Counted from the first letter of the stretch, positions 45,382-55,339 are shown. The stretch: 60,787 nt of DNA from Terriglobia bacterium (GCA_020073185.1 JAIQFT010000022.1:1-60787); one strand, 5' to 3'. The notes: generated by a model from the letters alone, not told the origin. A program made the numbers and translations.

Positions 45382-45930
45382 GCGCCGATTCTTTCCACCC
45401 GGTTCACGGAAAGCCATGGAACACAGGGATAAAACTGAAGATGATATCCGCGCCGTGGAGCGGGCGTCAACTGGTTGCGCAACCAGCCGCTTCGCGGATT
45501 CCCGATTTCGGAGTAAGGTCGCGATGCACCCACATTCCGCCAACACCGGCCTCGTCGTCGGGGATAGGGCAATTCTTGAACTGCTCCGGGACAAACAAGA
45601 AGCGGCCTCTTGCGAGGCCACTTTGAAAGAGGCAGGGGGAGGGAGGGCAGGTCAGAAAAGGCGATGCTAAGCGCCGTTCCGTCGGCAGGGACGCGGAGTT
45701 TGGACAAGTCGCCAACCAAGGAAGAGGTTCAAAGTCATGCTTGTGTCACGGCCTCTTTTGTTGCCAAGCCAACCAGCACTCTCGCAACCAAAAGCCGCAG
45801 ACGCGGAAGAGAATTCGCCTCAGCTAATCAAGCTGTTGGCAACTACGCAGTTAGCAGGGACAAAGCGCAGCTTTTGCACAGGAAACAATGAATCTGTACG
45901 CACGCGGCAGTCGGAATCGCAATGCTCACT
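45382..45930. other. 549-base gap between dksA and the Fis-like gene
   Basis: No convincing gene on either strand. It contains a perfect hairpin GGCCTC-TTGC-GAGGCC (about 45604-45619). Upstream of dksA, CTTTCC and GGAAAG (about 45387-45410) could pair across the ribosome-site area. Nothing else is recognised. Confidence 0.5.
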
Positions 45931-46341
45931 CTAGGCACTGCGCTGCCTACTGTGAGCCCGGTTCTGCTCCTCCATGGCCTTCAACTTGTTGAGCAGAGCC
46001 TTGTAGCTGATCTTGAGGATCTTGGCGGCTTGGCGGCGGTTCCATCGCGTCTGGGCCAGAACGCGCTCGATGGCCTCGCGCTCGGCCTGCATGGCGGCAC
46101 GACGCCCGATCTCTAGCAGCGAAGGCATTTCCATCTCGATGACATCTCCCTCGCTGCCGACCGGGGGCGCGACTGTGGTGACCCCCGTTGGTCCGCCGGT
46201 AGCTTCGTTCTGCTTGATGCCCCAGATGGGACTGTTCGCGGAACCGGTGGCGGTGATGATCGGCTTATGGTGCGGGGATCTCAACAGAGCCAAACACCCT
46301 CTAGAAACTGCACCGCTCACATTTCGTGCCCCGGCTTCCAC
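45931..46341 (-). CDS. Fis-type helix-turn-helix protein (NtrC C-terminal-like)
   Basis: 136 residues from GTG 46341. The last 60 residues (SLLEIGRRAAMQAEREAIER and VLAQTRWNRRQAAKILKISY) match the Fis-like DNA-binding tail of NtrC-family activators. The preceding 75 residues (PIITATGSANSPIWGIKQNE onward) have no recognisable domain and no receiver or AAA+ part. It is either a small stand-alone regulator or the remnant of a larger response regulator. Start is uncertain. Confidence 0.6.
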   Translation of the reverse strand: MEAGARNVSGAVSRGCLALLRSPHHKPIITATGSANSPIWGIKQNEATGGPTGVTTVAPPVGSEGDVIEMEMPSLLEIGRRAAMQAEREAIERVLAQTRWNRRQAAKILKISYKALLNKLKAMEEQNRAHSRQRSA

Positions 46342-46435
46342 CTGTGGGCCTCGACCATGTGGCGGGTGGCTTTGGCGCGGGCCAATGCCACAAGGAGCGG
46401 CCGAGAGTTATAGTCCGATCTTCAGGCCAGAGAGA

Positions 46436-46457
46436 ACCGGGGCAGAATTGCCCCGGT
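46436..46457. terminator. hairpin between the Fis-like and GvpL/F genes
   Basis: ACCGGGGCA (46436-46444), loop GAAT, TGCCCCGGT (46449-46457): perfect 9-base stem, 28 bases after the gvpL/F stop on the minus strand. No T-run follows in that direction. Confidence 0.5.
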
Positions 46458-46485
46458 GGTGAGCGGTTTGCGACCGAGAGTATCG

Positions 46486-47232
46486 CTAGCTGTTCGAGCC
46501 CACGGTGCGCAGCTTGCCGGGAGTGAAGTGATACGGCGGCCAGGGGCCGCTGATGGCGACGCGGCAATTCTTCAACTGGCGGGTGGCGGCGCTGTAGCGG
46601 TTCTGATATTTTTCCACGGCCTTGGAGTCGATCAGGTGGGCAATATCAATCAGCAGGCCGCCGGAATCCACTCTCTTGCAACTGACTTCCTCCTCCAGCG
46701 GCAAAAACAGCTTGTGCACCTGCACGGAGACGGCGCGGGCCTTGCTCTGGCGCTCGCGGTCGCGGCTGGCGATTTCGCGCAGCTTGCACAAATACTCGCT
46801 GCCGGCGGCCAGTGGAAGAGTGGCGTCGGGAAGCAAGTCGCGCGCGGAGAGGCTGTGCACCACAACCTTGAGATGCATTTCCGACTTACCTTTGAGGCGG
46901 GCCACGCTTTCGGTGAATGCCTTGCGGTTGGCGCGCACGGCGCGGCGCAGGGCTTCGTCGCTGTCGAAAACGGTGCCGAACTTGAAGGGCAGCACCGTTG
47001 TGTTGCGGAAACACTCGCTGACCACGCGGGCGTGCTCCAGTACCGATGTCTGATCGAGCGCTCCACTGCGTTCGTATTCGCTGGCAATGACGGCGAAATC
47101 GCCGCTGGGATAAGCCAGAACGGTTGCGCCGGCGATGCCTTTCATGCCGGGAATAGGGAAGGGCCTGCGGGCGTGCGCACCGTTAGTCGAAAACGCATGC
47201 TGCTCGGTAATGCAGTAGGCGTACCATGCCAT
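46486..47232 (-). CDS. GvpL/GvpF-family gas-vesicle-type protein, orphan
   Basis: 248 residues from ATG 47232 with GGAG upstream; the frame to 47436 is not supported. AWYAYCITEQ is the usual GvpL/F start; LPFKFGTVFDSDEALRRAVR and LLIDIAHLIDSKAVEKYQNR, with GPWPPYHF near the end, are family marks. GvpF/L proteins take part in gas vesicle assembly, but no gvpA or other gvp gene is in the window. In non-vesicle bacteria such orphans have no known function. Confidence 0.85.
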   Translation of the reverse strand: MAWYAYCITEQHAFSTNGAHARRPFPIPGMKGIAGATVLAYPSGDFAVIASEYERSGALDQTSVLEHARVVSECFRNTTVLPFKFGTVFDSDEALRRAVRANRKAFTESVARLKGKSEMHLKVVVHSLSARDLLPDATLPLAAGSEYLCKLREIASRDRERQSKARAVSVQVHKLFLPLEEEVSCKRVDSGGLLIDIAHLIDSKAVEKYQNRYSAATRQLKNCRVAISGPWPPYHFTPGKLRTVGSNS

Positions 47233-47499
47233 ATCGAATCTCCGGGCTGGGCGGCGAATGGACTCGTCGCAGTAGGTGAACGGGCCTACGAAATGGGAGC
47301 TACGGCTAGGTACTGCTTTCTTATTTGGGCGCGGGCATATCGCCCAACAACCTATCCTAGCCCGGTTTAAGCGCCGGAGCAACTGAATTAGTGCATTCCC
47401 AAAGCAGGATAAGCTGGAAGGCGAAAAATGGGCCACCAGCGGCGTTCTTGAGGGGGCCAGCGGCGATCGCGTGGTGGCGCGGTTCGCCGGGATTCTGTG

Positions 47500-49062
47500 C
47501 TATTTGTTTTTGTGATTATCGCCATTGCGCGCGCGCGCGGCGAGAGTGGCACGCACCTCGTGCTGCATTTCGGCCAGCGGCGCTGGTTTGCCGGTCCAGA
47601 TTTCGAACTGCCGCGCCCCCTGGTAAACGAACATCTCAGTGCCGGGAATGACGCTGGCGCCCTGCGCGCGGGCGAGGCGGACAAAACGCGTCTCGGCTTC
47701 GCTGTAAACCATGTCCAGCACGTGCTTCGCCCGGATTTCCTTCTCCTGGAGCGGCGAAGTCTTACCGCTCATGCCGACCGGGGTGGCGTTGATGATCACG
47801 TCGAAAGACAGCTTCTTGAGGTCGCTGCGCTTGATGGATTTGGCCTTCGCCTGGCGCGCTAACTTCTGCGCCGGTGCAGGGGTGCGGTTGAGAATGTAAA
47901 CTTCGGCGCCGCGCTGCTTCAACCCGAAGACGGCGGCCCGTGCCGCGCCGCCTGCACCCAGCACCAGCACGGTTGCGCCCGGCAGTTGCATGCGCTGCTC
48001 CAGCGGTTGCACCACCCCGGCAACGTCGGTATTGAAGCCGTAAAGCCTGCCGTCCTGCGCCCGTACGACCGTGTTACACGCCCCGGTTTTCTGGGTGAGC
48101 GCGTCGCTGTTGTCAAGATGCTGAACGATCTCTTGCTTGTAGGGCATCGTCACGCTGAGGCCGTGGATCGGGATCTCGCGCACGCACTTCAGCAGATCGG
48201 CGAGCGTCTTGGCGTGCAGCGCCAGGTATACCGCATTCACGTTTTCCCGGCGGAACGCGGCGTTCATCATCTGCGGCGACAGGGAGTGCGCCACCGGATC
48301 GCCGGCCACGCCGTAAACCTTGGTCGCGGCGTCGAGTTGCTCGATGCGATAGACCTCGCGCAGGGTCTTGGCGGCGACCATGCCGGGCGCGGTTTCCTCT
48401 CCCCGGCTGGCGGCCGCGAAAGTCCACATGCTGCCGGCACGCAGTCCCAGCACCCGGCTGATGATGCCTTGCTCTCCCATGCACACGCCGATCACGGAGT
48501 GGGTGTTGCGGGTATGTTCCAGGAACTTCACCATCGCGACATTGTCGTACAGCGTGGTGGCGGTGGTGACAATCTTGTAAAAGTCGGCGGGGAACTGCTG
48601 CATCCTGGCGAAGGTGTGCTCGATTTTGCGGGTGGCGCGGAAGTCGTGGGAGGACAGGATCAGCGCCGCCTGGTCGCGCAGTCGCTCCAGATCCTCAGGC
48701 TTCATGGCCGAGGCACTTTGGATCTCGAGGTCAAGTAACCGGCAGCCACTGGCGGCGGCTTTGGCCAGTATGTCCACCTCGGCGGCCAGCGAGCCGCGGA
48801 ACTTGCCCCCGTTCACCGTCCGGCGGCAGGTGGCAATGGCTATCGCTGCCGGGTGATAGCTCAGAAAGCGCCGGATCGGAGGGAGCGCCAGGCCGGGACT
48901 CTTCAGATAGTCTAACCTAAACTCAATAAAGGGGTTATCACGAATCATGGACTCGGCTCGCTCGATCATGTTGGCAGCCGACGTGGCGGCGATCGCGACA
49001 CAAAGACGCGGTAGCCGCAGCGGCAATGGCCGCGGAACGAAGCTGGCGATTCCTGCACTCAT
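47500..49062 (-). CDS. bifunctional 3-dehydroquinate dehydratase / shikimate dehydrogenase
   Basis: 520 residues. Residues 20-230 are a type I dehydroquinate dehydratase with His139 (ILSSHDF) and the Schiff-base Lys163 (DFYKIVTT). Residues 248-500 are shikimate dehydrogenase: HSLSPQMMNAAF, Lys309 (MPYKQEI), Asp346 (NTDVAGV), NADP loop GAGGAARAAVF and basic NRT. The fusion carries two successive steps (dehydroquinate to dehydroshikimate to shikimate) of aromatic amino acid synthesis, as also found in plants. Start ATG 49062 has a weak ribosome site. Confidence 0.92.
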   Translation of the reverse strand: MSAGIASFVPRPLPLRLPRLCVAIAATSAANMIERAESMIRDNPFIEFRLDYLKSPGLALPPIRRFLSYHPAAIAIATCRRTVNGGKFRGSLAAEVDILAKAAASGCRLLDLEIQSASAMKPEDLERLRDQAALILSSHDFRATRKIEHTFARMQQFPADFYKIVTTATTLYDNVAMVKFLEHTRNTHSVIGVCMGEQGIISRVLGLRAGSMWTFAAASRGEETAPGMVAAKTLREVYRIEQLDAATKVYGVAGDPVAHSLSPQMMNAAFRRENVNAVYLALHAKTLADLLKCVREIPIHGLSVTMPYKQEIVQHLDNSDALTQKTGACNTVVRAQDGRLYGFNTDVAGVVQPLEQRMQLPGATVLVLGAGGAARAAVFGLKQRGAEVYILNRTPAPAQKLARQAKAKSIKRSDLKKLSFDVIINATPVGMSGKTSPLQEKEIRAKHVLDMVYSEAETRFVRLARAQGASVIPGTEMFVYQGARQFEIWTGKPAPLAEMQHEVRATLAARARNGDNHKNK

Positions 49063-49270
49063 CCAGTTTGGCCGAGGATGTGCAGCATATTACAGGTGCA
49101 CCATAGCAGATGCAATGCGGTTTTCGTCTCCAGAATGCGCCAGCCGGGGATGGAGTACCGAATCGGTAAACACGGCCGTGCTTGACCCTCCGTAAGCTGT
49201 TTGCTAGCGTTCCATTCGCGGTATTGTCTCTGACGCGCCCCCGCGTGTGCGGCACGTGAAGGAGAGAGAT

Positions 49271-50824
49271 ATGAAGAAAGTAGTGTTGCTGTTGGCTCTG
49301 TGTGCGCCGTTGGCATTTTCGCAACAGGAGCCTCAACCTGCGCCGGCACGGAAAGCGACCAACTTGGTGGAGCGGGTCGCGGCGCCAAGCTACTCGGATA
49401 TGTATTGCGCGGGTTTCATCACCAAGACCGCCTACGCCAGGGACAACCAGATCGTGGCCGGGGCCGCATCGCCCGACCAGACACAATTCCGCCAGGGCGA
49501 CACGGTGTTCCTGGAAGGCAGCGGCTACCAGGAAGGCTCGCGCTTGGCGGTCTTGCGCGAGTTGCGCGACCCCAACCGCAGCCGCGCTTTTGCCGGGCAG
49601 ACCTCCGCGATTGCGGAACTCGGACAGCCCTATGCGGAACTGGGCCGGCTGCGGGTGACCGCAATCCGCGGCAAAACCGCGATTGCTCTCGTCGAGTTCA
49701 GTTGTTCCCCGATGGTGGCGGGCGACCTGGTGGTTCCGTTCCAGGAGAAGCCGCCGGTCACCTATCGTGGCAAGACCGCTTTCGAGCGCTTCCCCGCGGG
49801 CCAGGGCAGCGTGAGGGCACGCATTGTGATGGCCAAGGATTTTGACTACCTGGTGGGCACCTCGCAAAAGGTGTACATCAGCGCCGGAGCGGACAAGGGC
49901 GTGAAGGTGGGCGATTATTTCCGTGCCGTACGCAATTACGACCCCGCCAGGATGGGAGGAGTGGATGCTCTGTCCATCAAGGTGCAGCAGAGTGAGGAGA
50001 CGCAGCAGTACCCTATGTCGCGCCCCAACGCCAAGTATGTCGACCTCCCGCAGCGCGCGCTGGCGGAGATGATGGTGCTCAACGTCACACCCACCAGTTC
50101 GACGGCGATGATCACCTACGCGCTGGAGAGTGTGACTGTCGGGGACGACGTGGAACTGGAACCCAGCGTTCCCGTTCAGCAGACCTCGCAGCTTGCCCCT
50201 CAGCTTCCTCCCACCATCTCCTCCTGCAGCGCCAACCCGAGCACGGTGAAATTGGGTCAGCCTTCGACCATCACCGCCATCGGCGAGAGCCCCGAGAAGC
50301 GGCCTTTGACTTACGAGTTCACCGCCTCCGGCGGCCGCCTCACACCCAGCGGTGCGCAGAGCACGCTGGACACCGTGGGCACGCCAGCCGGGCTGATCAC
50401 CGTCACTTGCACCGCCACCGATGACCGCGGCCTGAGCGCCAGCGCAAGCACCACCGTGAATGTCGAAGCCCGCCGCGCTAATGCCGAGGTCCCAGCTGCG
50501 CTGCCGCAGGCCAGCAAATGCGGCACCGTAGAGTTCGGCCGGGACATGCGTCGTCCAGCCCATGTGGACAACGAGGCCAAGGCCATTCTCGACGATTGCA
50601 CCCTCCGCCTGCAGCGGGAGGGGGGTGCTCGCGGCGTGATCGTGGGCAACGCTGATCCCAATGAGAAGAACGCCCTGAACATCGCGGAGCAGCGTGCCGT
50701 CAACACCAGGGACTACCTGGTGCGGGAGAAAGGCGTCGATCCCGGCCGCCTTGAGGTACGTAGCGGCAGCGCTGGCACCCAAACGGTGGATATCTGGGTG
50801 GTGCCGCTGGGCGCCGCTTTTTAG
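49271..50824 (+). CDS. secreted OmpA-domain protein
   Basis: 517 residues from ATG 49271 with GGAGAGAG upstream. Signal peptide KKVVLLLALCAPLAFS. A large beta-rich N-terminal region (to about 300) is followed by an Ig-like stretch (PPTISSCSANPSTVKLGQPS, ITVTCTATDDRGLSASASTT) and a C-terminal OmpA-like peptidoglycan domain (VIVGNADPNEKNALNIAEQR, then AVNTRDYLVREKGVDPGRL). It is likely attached to the cell wall under the outer membrane. Such proteins recur in Acidobacteriota. Confidence 0.82.
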   Translation: MKKVVLLLALCAPLAFSQQEPQPAPARKATNLVERVAAPSYSDMYCAGFITKTAYARDNQIVAGAASPDQTQFRQGDTVFLEGSGYQEGSRLAVLRELRDPNRSRAFAGQTSAIAELGQPYAELGRLRVTAIRGKTAIALVEFSCSPMVAGDLVVPFQEKPPVTYRGKTAFERFPAGQGSVRARIVMAKDFDYLVGTSQKVYISAGADKGVKVGDYFRAVRNYDPARMGGVDALSIKVQQSEETQQYPMSRPNAKYVDLPQRALAEMMVLNVTPTSSTAMITYALESVTVGDDVELEPSVPVQQTSQLAPQLPPTISSCSANPSTVKLGQPSTITAIGESPEKRPLTYEFTASGGRLTPSGAQSTLDTVGTPAGLITVTCTATDDRGLSASASTTVNVEARRANAEVPAALPQASKCGTVEFGRDMRRPAHVDNEAKAILDDCTLRLQREGGARGVIVGNADPNEKNALNIAEQRAVNTRDYLVREKGVDPGRLEVRSGSAGTQTVDIWVVPLGAAF

Positions 50825-51043
50825 CTCTAGGGTGCTCAGGAAGTCGGTCTATCTCTTCTCGCCGTCCGCTTTAGATTCCCCCCCGTTTTTTCGGTCGGTT
50901 CGTCAGGTTACCGATATAACTATTTTGTCAATTATCGCGGAACTGAGGCACCCCCCTGCCCCCTCCCTGACCTTCTCGCGTTCGGATTTTGATTTTCCGG
51001 GCCGCGCGGCGCGATTCTCGTCGGTGCGCTCGCGACGCCTCCT

Positions 51044-52798
51044 TCAGGCTTCCAGGTTCATCTTGCGCAGAAGCGCAGCAAACCGCGGGTCCGCCCGAAG
51101 TGGATCTAGGAACGGATAGCTCTTGAGCGCAGGAATCCAGCCGTCGTTCCGGTCAACCGCTCGCTCCATCCACTCGAACGCGCCGTCGATCTCGCCGAGC
51201 CCAAAGTGGATCCAGGCGAGACTTGTCGGCAGCACAAATCGCTGGCTGGCAATCACACGCAGCCGCTCCAGCACGGTCCGTGCCTCCTCCGTGTACCCGC
51301 CTAAGCCTAATGCCAAGCCGAGCCATCCCAGCATGAGAGGAAACTCACCGGAAATCTCGACCGCATGGCGGAGCGCAGCAACACTCTCCTCAAATCTTTG
51401 CATCCCCAGGTAAACCTGTCCGAGCACCATGTAAGCAACTTGGTGCTCCGGTTCAAGCTCGACAAGTTGCCGCGCTTGCTCGAGTCCTCGCTCGTACTTA
51501 CGGCCGAAGAAGAACAATTCCCCTAACCAGAAGCGCACCTCGGGGGACAGTGGGTCGAATTCCAGCGCCCGTTCGAGCTCTGCGACAGCTTCGTCTATGC
51601 GCCCGAGTACTAACAGAACCGTCGCGTGCCTCACCCGAATCAGGGGTGAGTTGGGATCCAGCTCTCGCGCCAGTGCCATCTGCTTCTCGGTTTCCGCCCA
51701 GTTATAAGAATAGGCGCCGATGTAATTGCATTTCTCGGGATGAAAGGCGACTAAGGTCTGCGGTTCGGCCAACGTGGGATCGAGTTCGAAGGCCCGCAAC
51801 GCGTAGAACCGGCGAATGGGCTCGGTTTCATCGGGCGGAGCAAATCCCCAAAAACCCAGGTACCAATAGAGATTGGCGAGGCCATCACACGCCAGCGCGA
51901 ACTCAGCGTCGTGTTTCAGCGCTGCCTCGAAATGCTTCTTGGCCTTGGTCACACTCTCGGGTCTCCACTTCCACATTTCGTAGCGGCCCTTAATGTATTC
52001 GCTGTAGGCTGCGAGATTCTCGGTCGGCTGCCTTCTGACCTGCTCCCCGCGAATTTTGTCCGCCATCGATGGGATGTGCGCGGCGATATCCTGCGCGATG
52101 GAGTTCTGTATGTGGAAGATGTCGCGCAAGTCCGCCTCGTACCTCCTGGCAAACAGGTGCGCCTGGTCGCTGGTTTGAATGAGCTGCACGTTGACCGCAA
52201 CCTGCACTTCGCTGTGGCGGAGTGCCCCTTCTACGACGTAGTCCACGTCTAACTCGCGGCCGATGCGTGACACATCCTTGTGGCTGCCCTTGTAGTGCAT
52301 GGCCGTTGTGCGGGCAATCACCGCCAGTTGCTCCGGCGCCAGGCTCGCCAGCGCGGTGACGATCTCGTCCGTCATGGCGTCACTGAAGTAGTCCTGTGCC
52401 GAATCGCCGCTGAAATTCACGAACGGCAGCACGACCAGCCTGGCTCGCGAGGCCGGGACAGGCTGCGGGAGCGCCGGCGCTTCGGAAACCTGCGCCATAA
52501 AACGATAGCCGCGCCTGGGCAGGGTCTCGATGAAGCGGGGATGATCGGAGGAATCGCACAGCGCCCCGCGCAGGCGCGCGACGGCGGTGTTCAGGTTGTT
52601 TTCAAAATCCACGAACACGTCGCCATGCCAGAGCCGCCGTTGCAATTGCTCCCGGGTGACGACCTCGCCGGCGTGCTCGAGCAGCGCGGCCAGGACCTGA
52701 AAAGATTGATCGCGCAGGTTAATCCTCACTCCGCATTTGCGGAGCTGACCGGCGCATAAATCGACTTCGTAGGAGCCGAAGCGGACGATGCTGGACAT
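51044..52798 (-). CDS. winged-helix / TPR regulator (CadC-like DNA-binding domain)
   Basis: 584 residues from ATG 52798 with AGGAG upstream. Residues 5-100 are an OmpR/CadC-type winged helix (FGSYEVDLCAGQLRKCGVRI, RDQSFQVLAALLEHAGEVVT, RFIETLPRRGYRFMAQV). RLVVLPFVNFSGDSAQDYFS starts the FlgO/TolB-like sensor-type domain, followed by TPR repeats (about 270-580; WLGELFFFGRKYERGLEQAR). No membrane helix is obvious. These proteins are abundant in Acidobacteriota; the target genes are unknown. Confidence 0.82.
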   Translation of the reverse strand: MSSIVRFGSYEVDLCAGQLRKCGVRINLRDQSFQVLAALLEHAGEVVTREQLQRRLWHGDVFVDFENNLNTAVARLRGALCDSSDHPRFIETLPRRGYRFMAQVSEAPALPQPVPASRARLVVLPFVNFSGDSAQDYFSDAMTDEIVTALASLAPEQLAVIARTTAMHYKGSHKDVSRIGRELDVDYVVEGALRHSEVQVAVNVQLIQTSDQAHLFARRYEADLRDIFHIQNSIAQDIAAHIPSMADKIRGEQVRRQPTENLAAYSEYIKGRYEMWKWRPESVTKAKKHFEAALKHDAEFALACDGLANLYWYLGFWGFAPPDETEPIRRFYALRAFELDPTLAEPQTLVAFHPEKCNYIGAYSYNWAETEKQMALARELDPNSPLIRVRHATVLLVLGRIDEAVAELERALEFDPLSPEVRFWLGELFFFGRKYERGLEQARQLVELEPEHQVAYMVLGQVYLGMQRFEESVAALRHAVEISGEFPLMLGWLGLALGLGGYTEEARTVLERLRVIASQRFVLPTSLAWIHFGLGEIDGAFEWMERAVDRNDGWIPALKSYPFLDPLRADPRFAALLRKMNLEA

Positions 52799-53140
52799 TG
52801 TCCTGCTCCTGGCAGCGGTCCTCGACCCAAGCTCAGGTCCTCGCAGATCGTCGCGCAATTGTGGCGAACTGCCGCGCCTGCATAGGGCTGCGCGGCAAGG
52901 AAAGATTCAAGAACGGGTCAAGCCCGCGTCTATTGTCTCGTCCCCGAAAGCCGACAATCATGTCGACTGAGGTGTGATGACGCGTTCCAAGTCTAGCGCC
53001 AGTGCTGTCGCCTGCGGCTACTTTCAAATTGGCCGTGAACGACTCTGAAACCAATTCGGGAACTGCCCGAATGCCGCCAACTCAGCGCCAACTTGGACGA
53101 AAATCCGGCGGCAGTCAGGAGACAAACTTCGAGGTGCTAT
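52799..53140. other. divergent region between the regulator and the hydrolase genes
   Basis: 342 bases with no gene. It holds a perfect inverted repeat ATTCGGG-AACTG-CCCGAAT (53054-53072), 69 bases before the hydrolase start, a possible operator or hairpin. Confidence 0.45.
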
Positions 53141-54478
53141 ATGAAATTGCGCATGCTAGTCGTTATATTTCCGTTGATACTCACGCTGCTTGTGCCTTCG
53201 AGCGCCGGACAGTTGGCGAGACACGTGCCGCTGCCCGCCGACTTGCAAGGCGAATTGAACGGCGTGCCCTACCGAATCCGCGTTCCCGAAAATTGGAACG
53301 GCACCCTGCTGGTCTACGCTTACGGATACGCCGAAGCTTTCATGCCGCCGCCGCTGGCGCCCCCGAGCATGAACGTCGAAACGCTGCTCGCCAAAGGTTT
53401 GGCTCTGGCCGGAATCCACGCCGCTGGTGCGGTCCCCATCCCCGGAGCGGCAACGGACGCGGGGTGGAATTTCAAGGAGAGGATGCAGAATACGGTTGCC
53501 CTGACGGCGGCCTTTCACGGCCTGGTGGGCCGTCCGCGGCGGACGATCATGTGGGGCCAGTCGATGGGCGGCCTGGTGACGCTCGCCTTGATCGAAAAAT
53601 TCCCCGGCCTGTATGACGGTGCGGTCCCTTTGTGTGCCCCGGGGGCCGGTACGCAGCGCATGTTCGACCAGAAACTTGATATCACATTAGCGTACGCTGT
53701 CGCGTTCGGCTGGAACGACGCGTGGGGAACGCCCGGGAATCTCCGTGACGATCTGAACTTCATGACCGAGGTCTATCCACACGTTTTGCAGCAACTGATC
53801 CCCGAGAAGAAGGGGCTCTGGGAATTCCTCCGGTTGGTCAACCGGATTCCCCCCGACAGTAGCTTCTACGGACCCGTGAACTACAGGGCTATTACTTTGT
53901 GGTTGTCCATCGCCATCAGGCCGGATATGGAGCAACGCGCGGGTGGCCCTGTGGCCCAGAACATTGGGCGGGTGTACACGCTCAGCGACGCGGACAAGTC
54001 GTATCTGCTGAACCAGTTTGGGTTGGATGCCGAGCCGCTGCTGGCGGCCATGAATGCCCAGACGATCTACGCCTCCGACCGCAACGCGCGTCGCTACGCC
54101 GAGCATTACTACAATCCGTCCGGCCGAATCAAGCGACCCGTCCTCACCCTGCACACCACGGGTGACGCGGCTGTCATTCCCAACAACGAGAGCGCCTATC
54201 GCACCACCGTCAAACAGCATGGCAACCGGAAGCTGTTAATGCAGCAATTCTCTACCGGCAACGGCGTAGTGAACACGCATTGCACGTTCACCCCGGCGCA
54301 GATACTCGCCGGCATTGACGGCATGATGTACTGGCTCGACACCGGGAAACGCCCCGATCCAGCGGTTTTCTTTCCCCCGGCACTGGGATTTGATCCAAAC
54401 TTCGTCCCACCACCATGGCCGTGGCACGACTGGGACCGCGACCGGGAGGCTGAAGGGTGCCTTTTTCAACGAAGGTAA
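53141..54478 (+). CDS. secreted alpha/beta hydrolase
   Basis: 445 residues from ATG 53141 (GAGGTG upstream). Signal peptide LRMLVVIFPLILTLLVPSSA. The nucleophile elbow is GQSMGG (IMWGQSMGGLVTLALIEKFP); the acid and histidine are probably in LTLHTTGDAAVIPNN and NGVVNTHCTF. GELNGVPYRIRVPENWNGTL is a typical start of this hydrolase group. Likely an esterase acting outside the cell membrane; substrate not known. The last 40 residues are Pro/Trp-rich. Confidence 0.8.
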   Translation: MKLRMLVVIFPLILTLLVPSSAGQLARHVPLPADLQGELNGVPYRIRVPENWNGTLLVYAYGYAEAFMPPPLAPPSMNVETLLAKGLALAGIHAAGAVPIPGAATDAGWNFKERMQNTVALTAAFHGLVGRPRRTIMWGQSMGGLVTLALIEKFPGLYDGAVPLCAPGAGTQRMFDQKLDITLAYAVAFGWNDAWGTPGNLRDDLNFMTEVYPHVLQQLIPEKKGLWEFLRLVNRIPPDSSFYGPVNYRAITLWLSIAIRPDMEQRAGGPVAQNIGRVYTLSDADKSYLLNQFGLDAEPLLAAMNAQTIYASDRNARRYAEHYYNPSGRIKRPVLTLHTTGDAAVIPNNESAYRTTVKQHGNRKLLMQQFSTGNGVVNTHCTFTPAQILAGIDGMMYWLDTGKRPDPAVFFPPALGFDPNFVPPPWPWHDWDRDREAEGCLFQRR

Positions 54479-54916
54479 AGAGTACTATGCGATCGGGATT
54501 CTTAACCCATACCGTCTTCCGGAGCAGCAGAATATTAAGTATTCCTTCTGCCAAGGCACTCGCATCGGCCAATAGCCGCATCGCGTGCTCTTGTTCGGGT
54601 GCCGTTCTGATGTAAGCTGCCGTGCGCTGCTAATATTTCAGGCCGCCGGAAACGACGGCCTGGAAGACTTTCAAGAGTGGCGTTTTCGGCACGACTGAAG
54701 CCGCGCCCCTCCAAGACGACCGTCAACGGGAGTTTTTCACCCGCCCGCTAAAGCCTGCTCACTTCTCGCGGTTCCCTTTGACTTTCCCCGGTAGCGCGGC
54801 GGGATTTTCGTGGGTGCGCTCGCGGAAGCCGCCGCCCAGGCCGCTGGCGAGGGAGACGGCGGATTCGCCGAACTTGTCACGCAGGCGGTCGGCAGCCGCG
54901 CAGCGGCGCAAATTTT
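54479..54916. other. 438-base region between the hydrolase and vapC
   Basis: No gene. It contains an inverted copy of the TTCAG hairpin (near 54687-54708) and the copy of the dinB 3' end (54782-54893). Confidence 0.6.
54782..54893 (-). repeat. duplicate of the dinB 3' end
   Basis: About 112 bases match 55652-55762, the 3' end of dinB, with one single-base indel and three or four substitutions (about 96% identity). Sequence on both sides is unrelated. The vapBC pair lies between the two copies. Confidence 0.9.
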
Positions 54917-55339
54917 TTATAGGAAGGGGTTCTGGATCTGGAGGGCTTCGAAGCGTTGACCATGCTGGAAGTCCTCGCTGTAAAGAACGCTACATTGGCC
55001 CTCGATCGCCGCCGCTAAGATCAGGGAGTCGTACCAAGGCAGCCGATACCTTTCGCTCAACCGGAGGGCCTCTCCGTAGAGCGCCTGCGACGAGTGGACT
55101 GTCATCAACGGCCGAAACACCGTGCCCAGGTATTGTTCGGCTTCCGCCACCTTCATAGGCTGGGCAAAACGCCGTAACGCCACGTTGAAAAACTCCTGAG
55201 CCACTTGGTAGCTGATGGTCCCCTTCCCGGTGCCCACCGCGCGTCGAATCAGTTGTATCGCCCGCCGGGCCTTCGCCGGCGCGCTGTGGTCGAGCGAGTA
55301 TACAAAAATGTTCGTGTCCAGAAAAAACCTACCGCTCAT
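54917..55339 (-). CDS. vapC: VapC-type PIN-domain toxin
   Basis: 140 residues. The PIN fold is clear: FFLDTNIFVYSLD supplies the first Asp, GTISYQVAQEFFNVALRRFA the Glu, and LPWYDSLILAAAIEGQC the central Asp, with YSEDF after it. VapC toxins are site-specific RNases. The start ATG 55339 lies inside the antitoxin 3' end (11-base overlap). Confidence 0.9.
   Translation of the reverse strand: MSGRFFLDTNIFVYSLDHSAPAKARRAIQLIRRAVGTGKGTISYQVAQEFFNVALRRFAQPMKVAEAEQYLGTVFRPLMTVHSSQALYGEALRLSERYRLPWYDSLILAAAIEGQCSVLYSEDFQHGQRFEALQIQNPFL

Noticed and set aside
45610-45934. Small plus-strand open frames between dksA and the Fis-like gene
   Set aside because: No ribosome site, low-complexity basic composition and no family resemblance.
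48938-50782. 614-residue open frame on the minus strand
   Set aside because: Antisense to the OmpA-domain gene, with His/Arg-rich shadow composition and no ribosome site.
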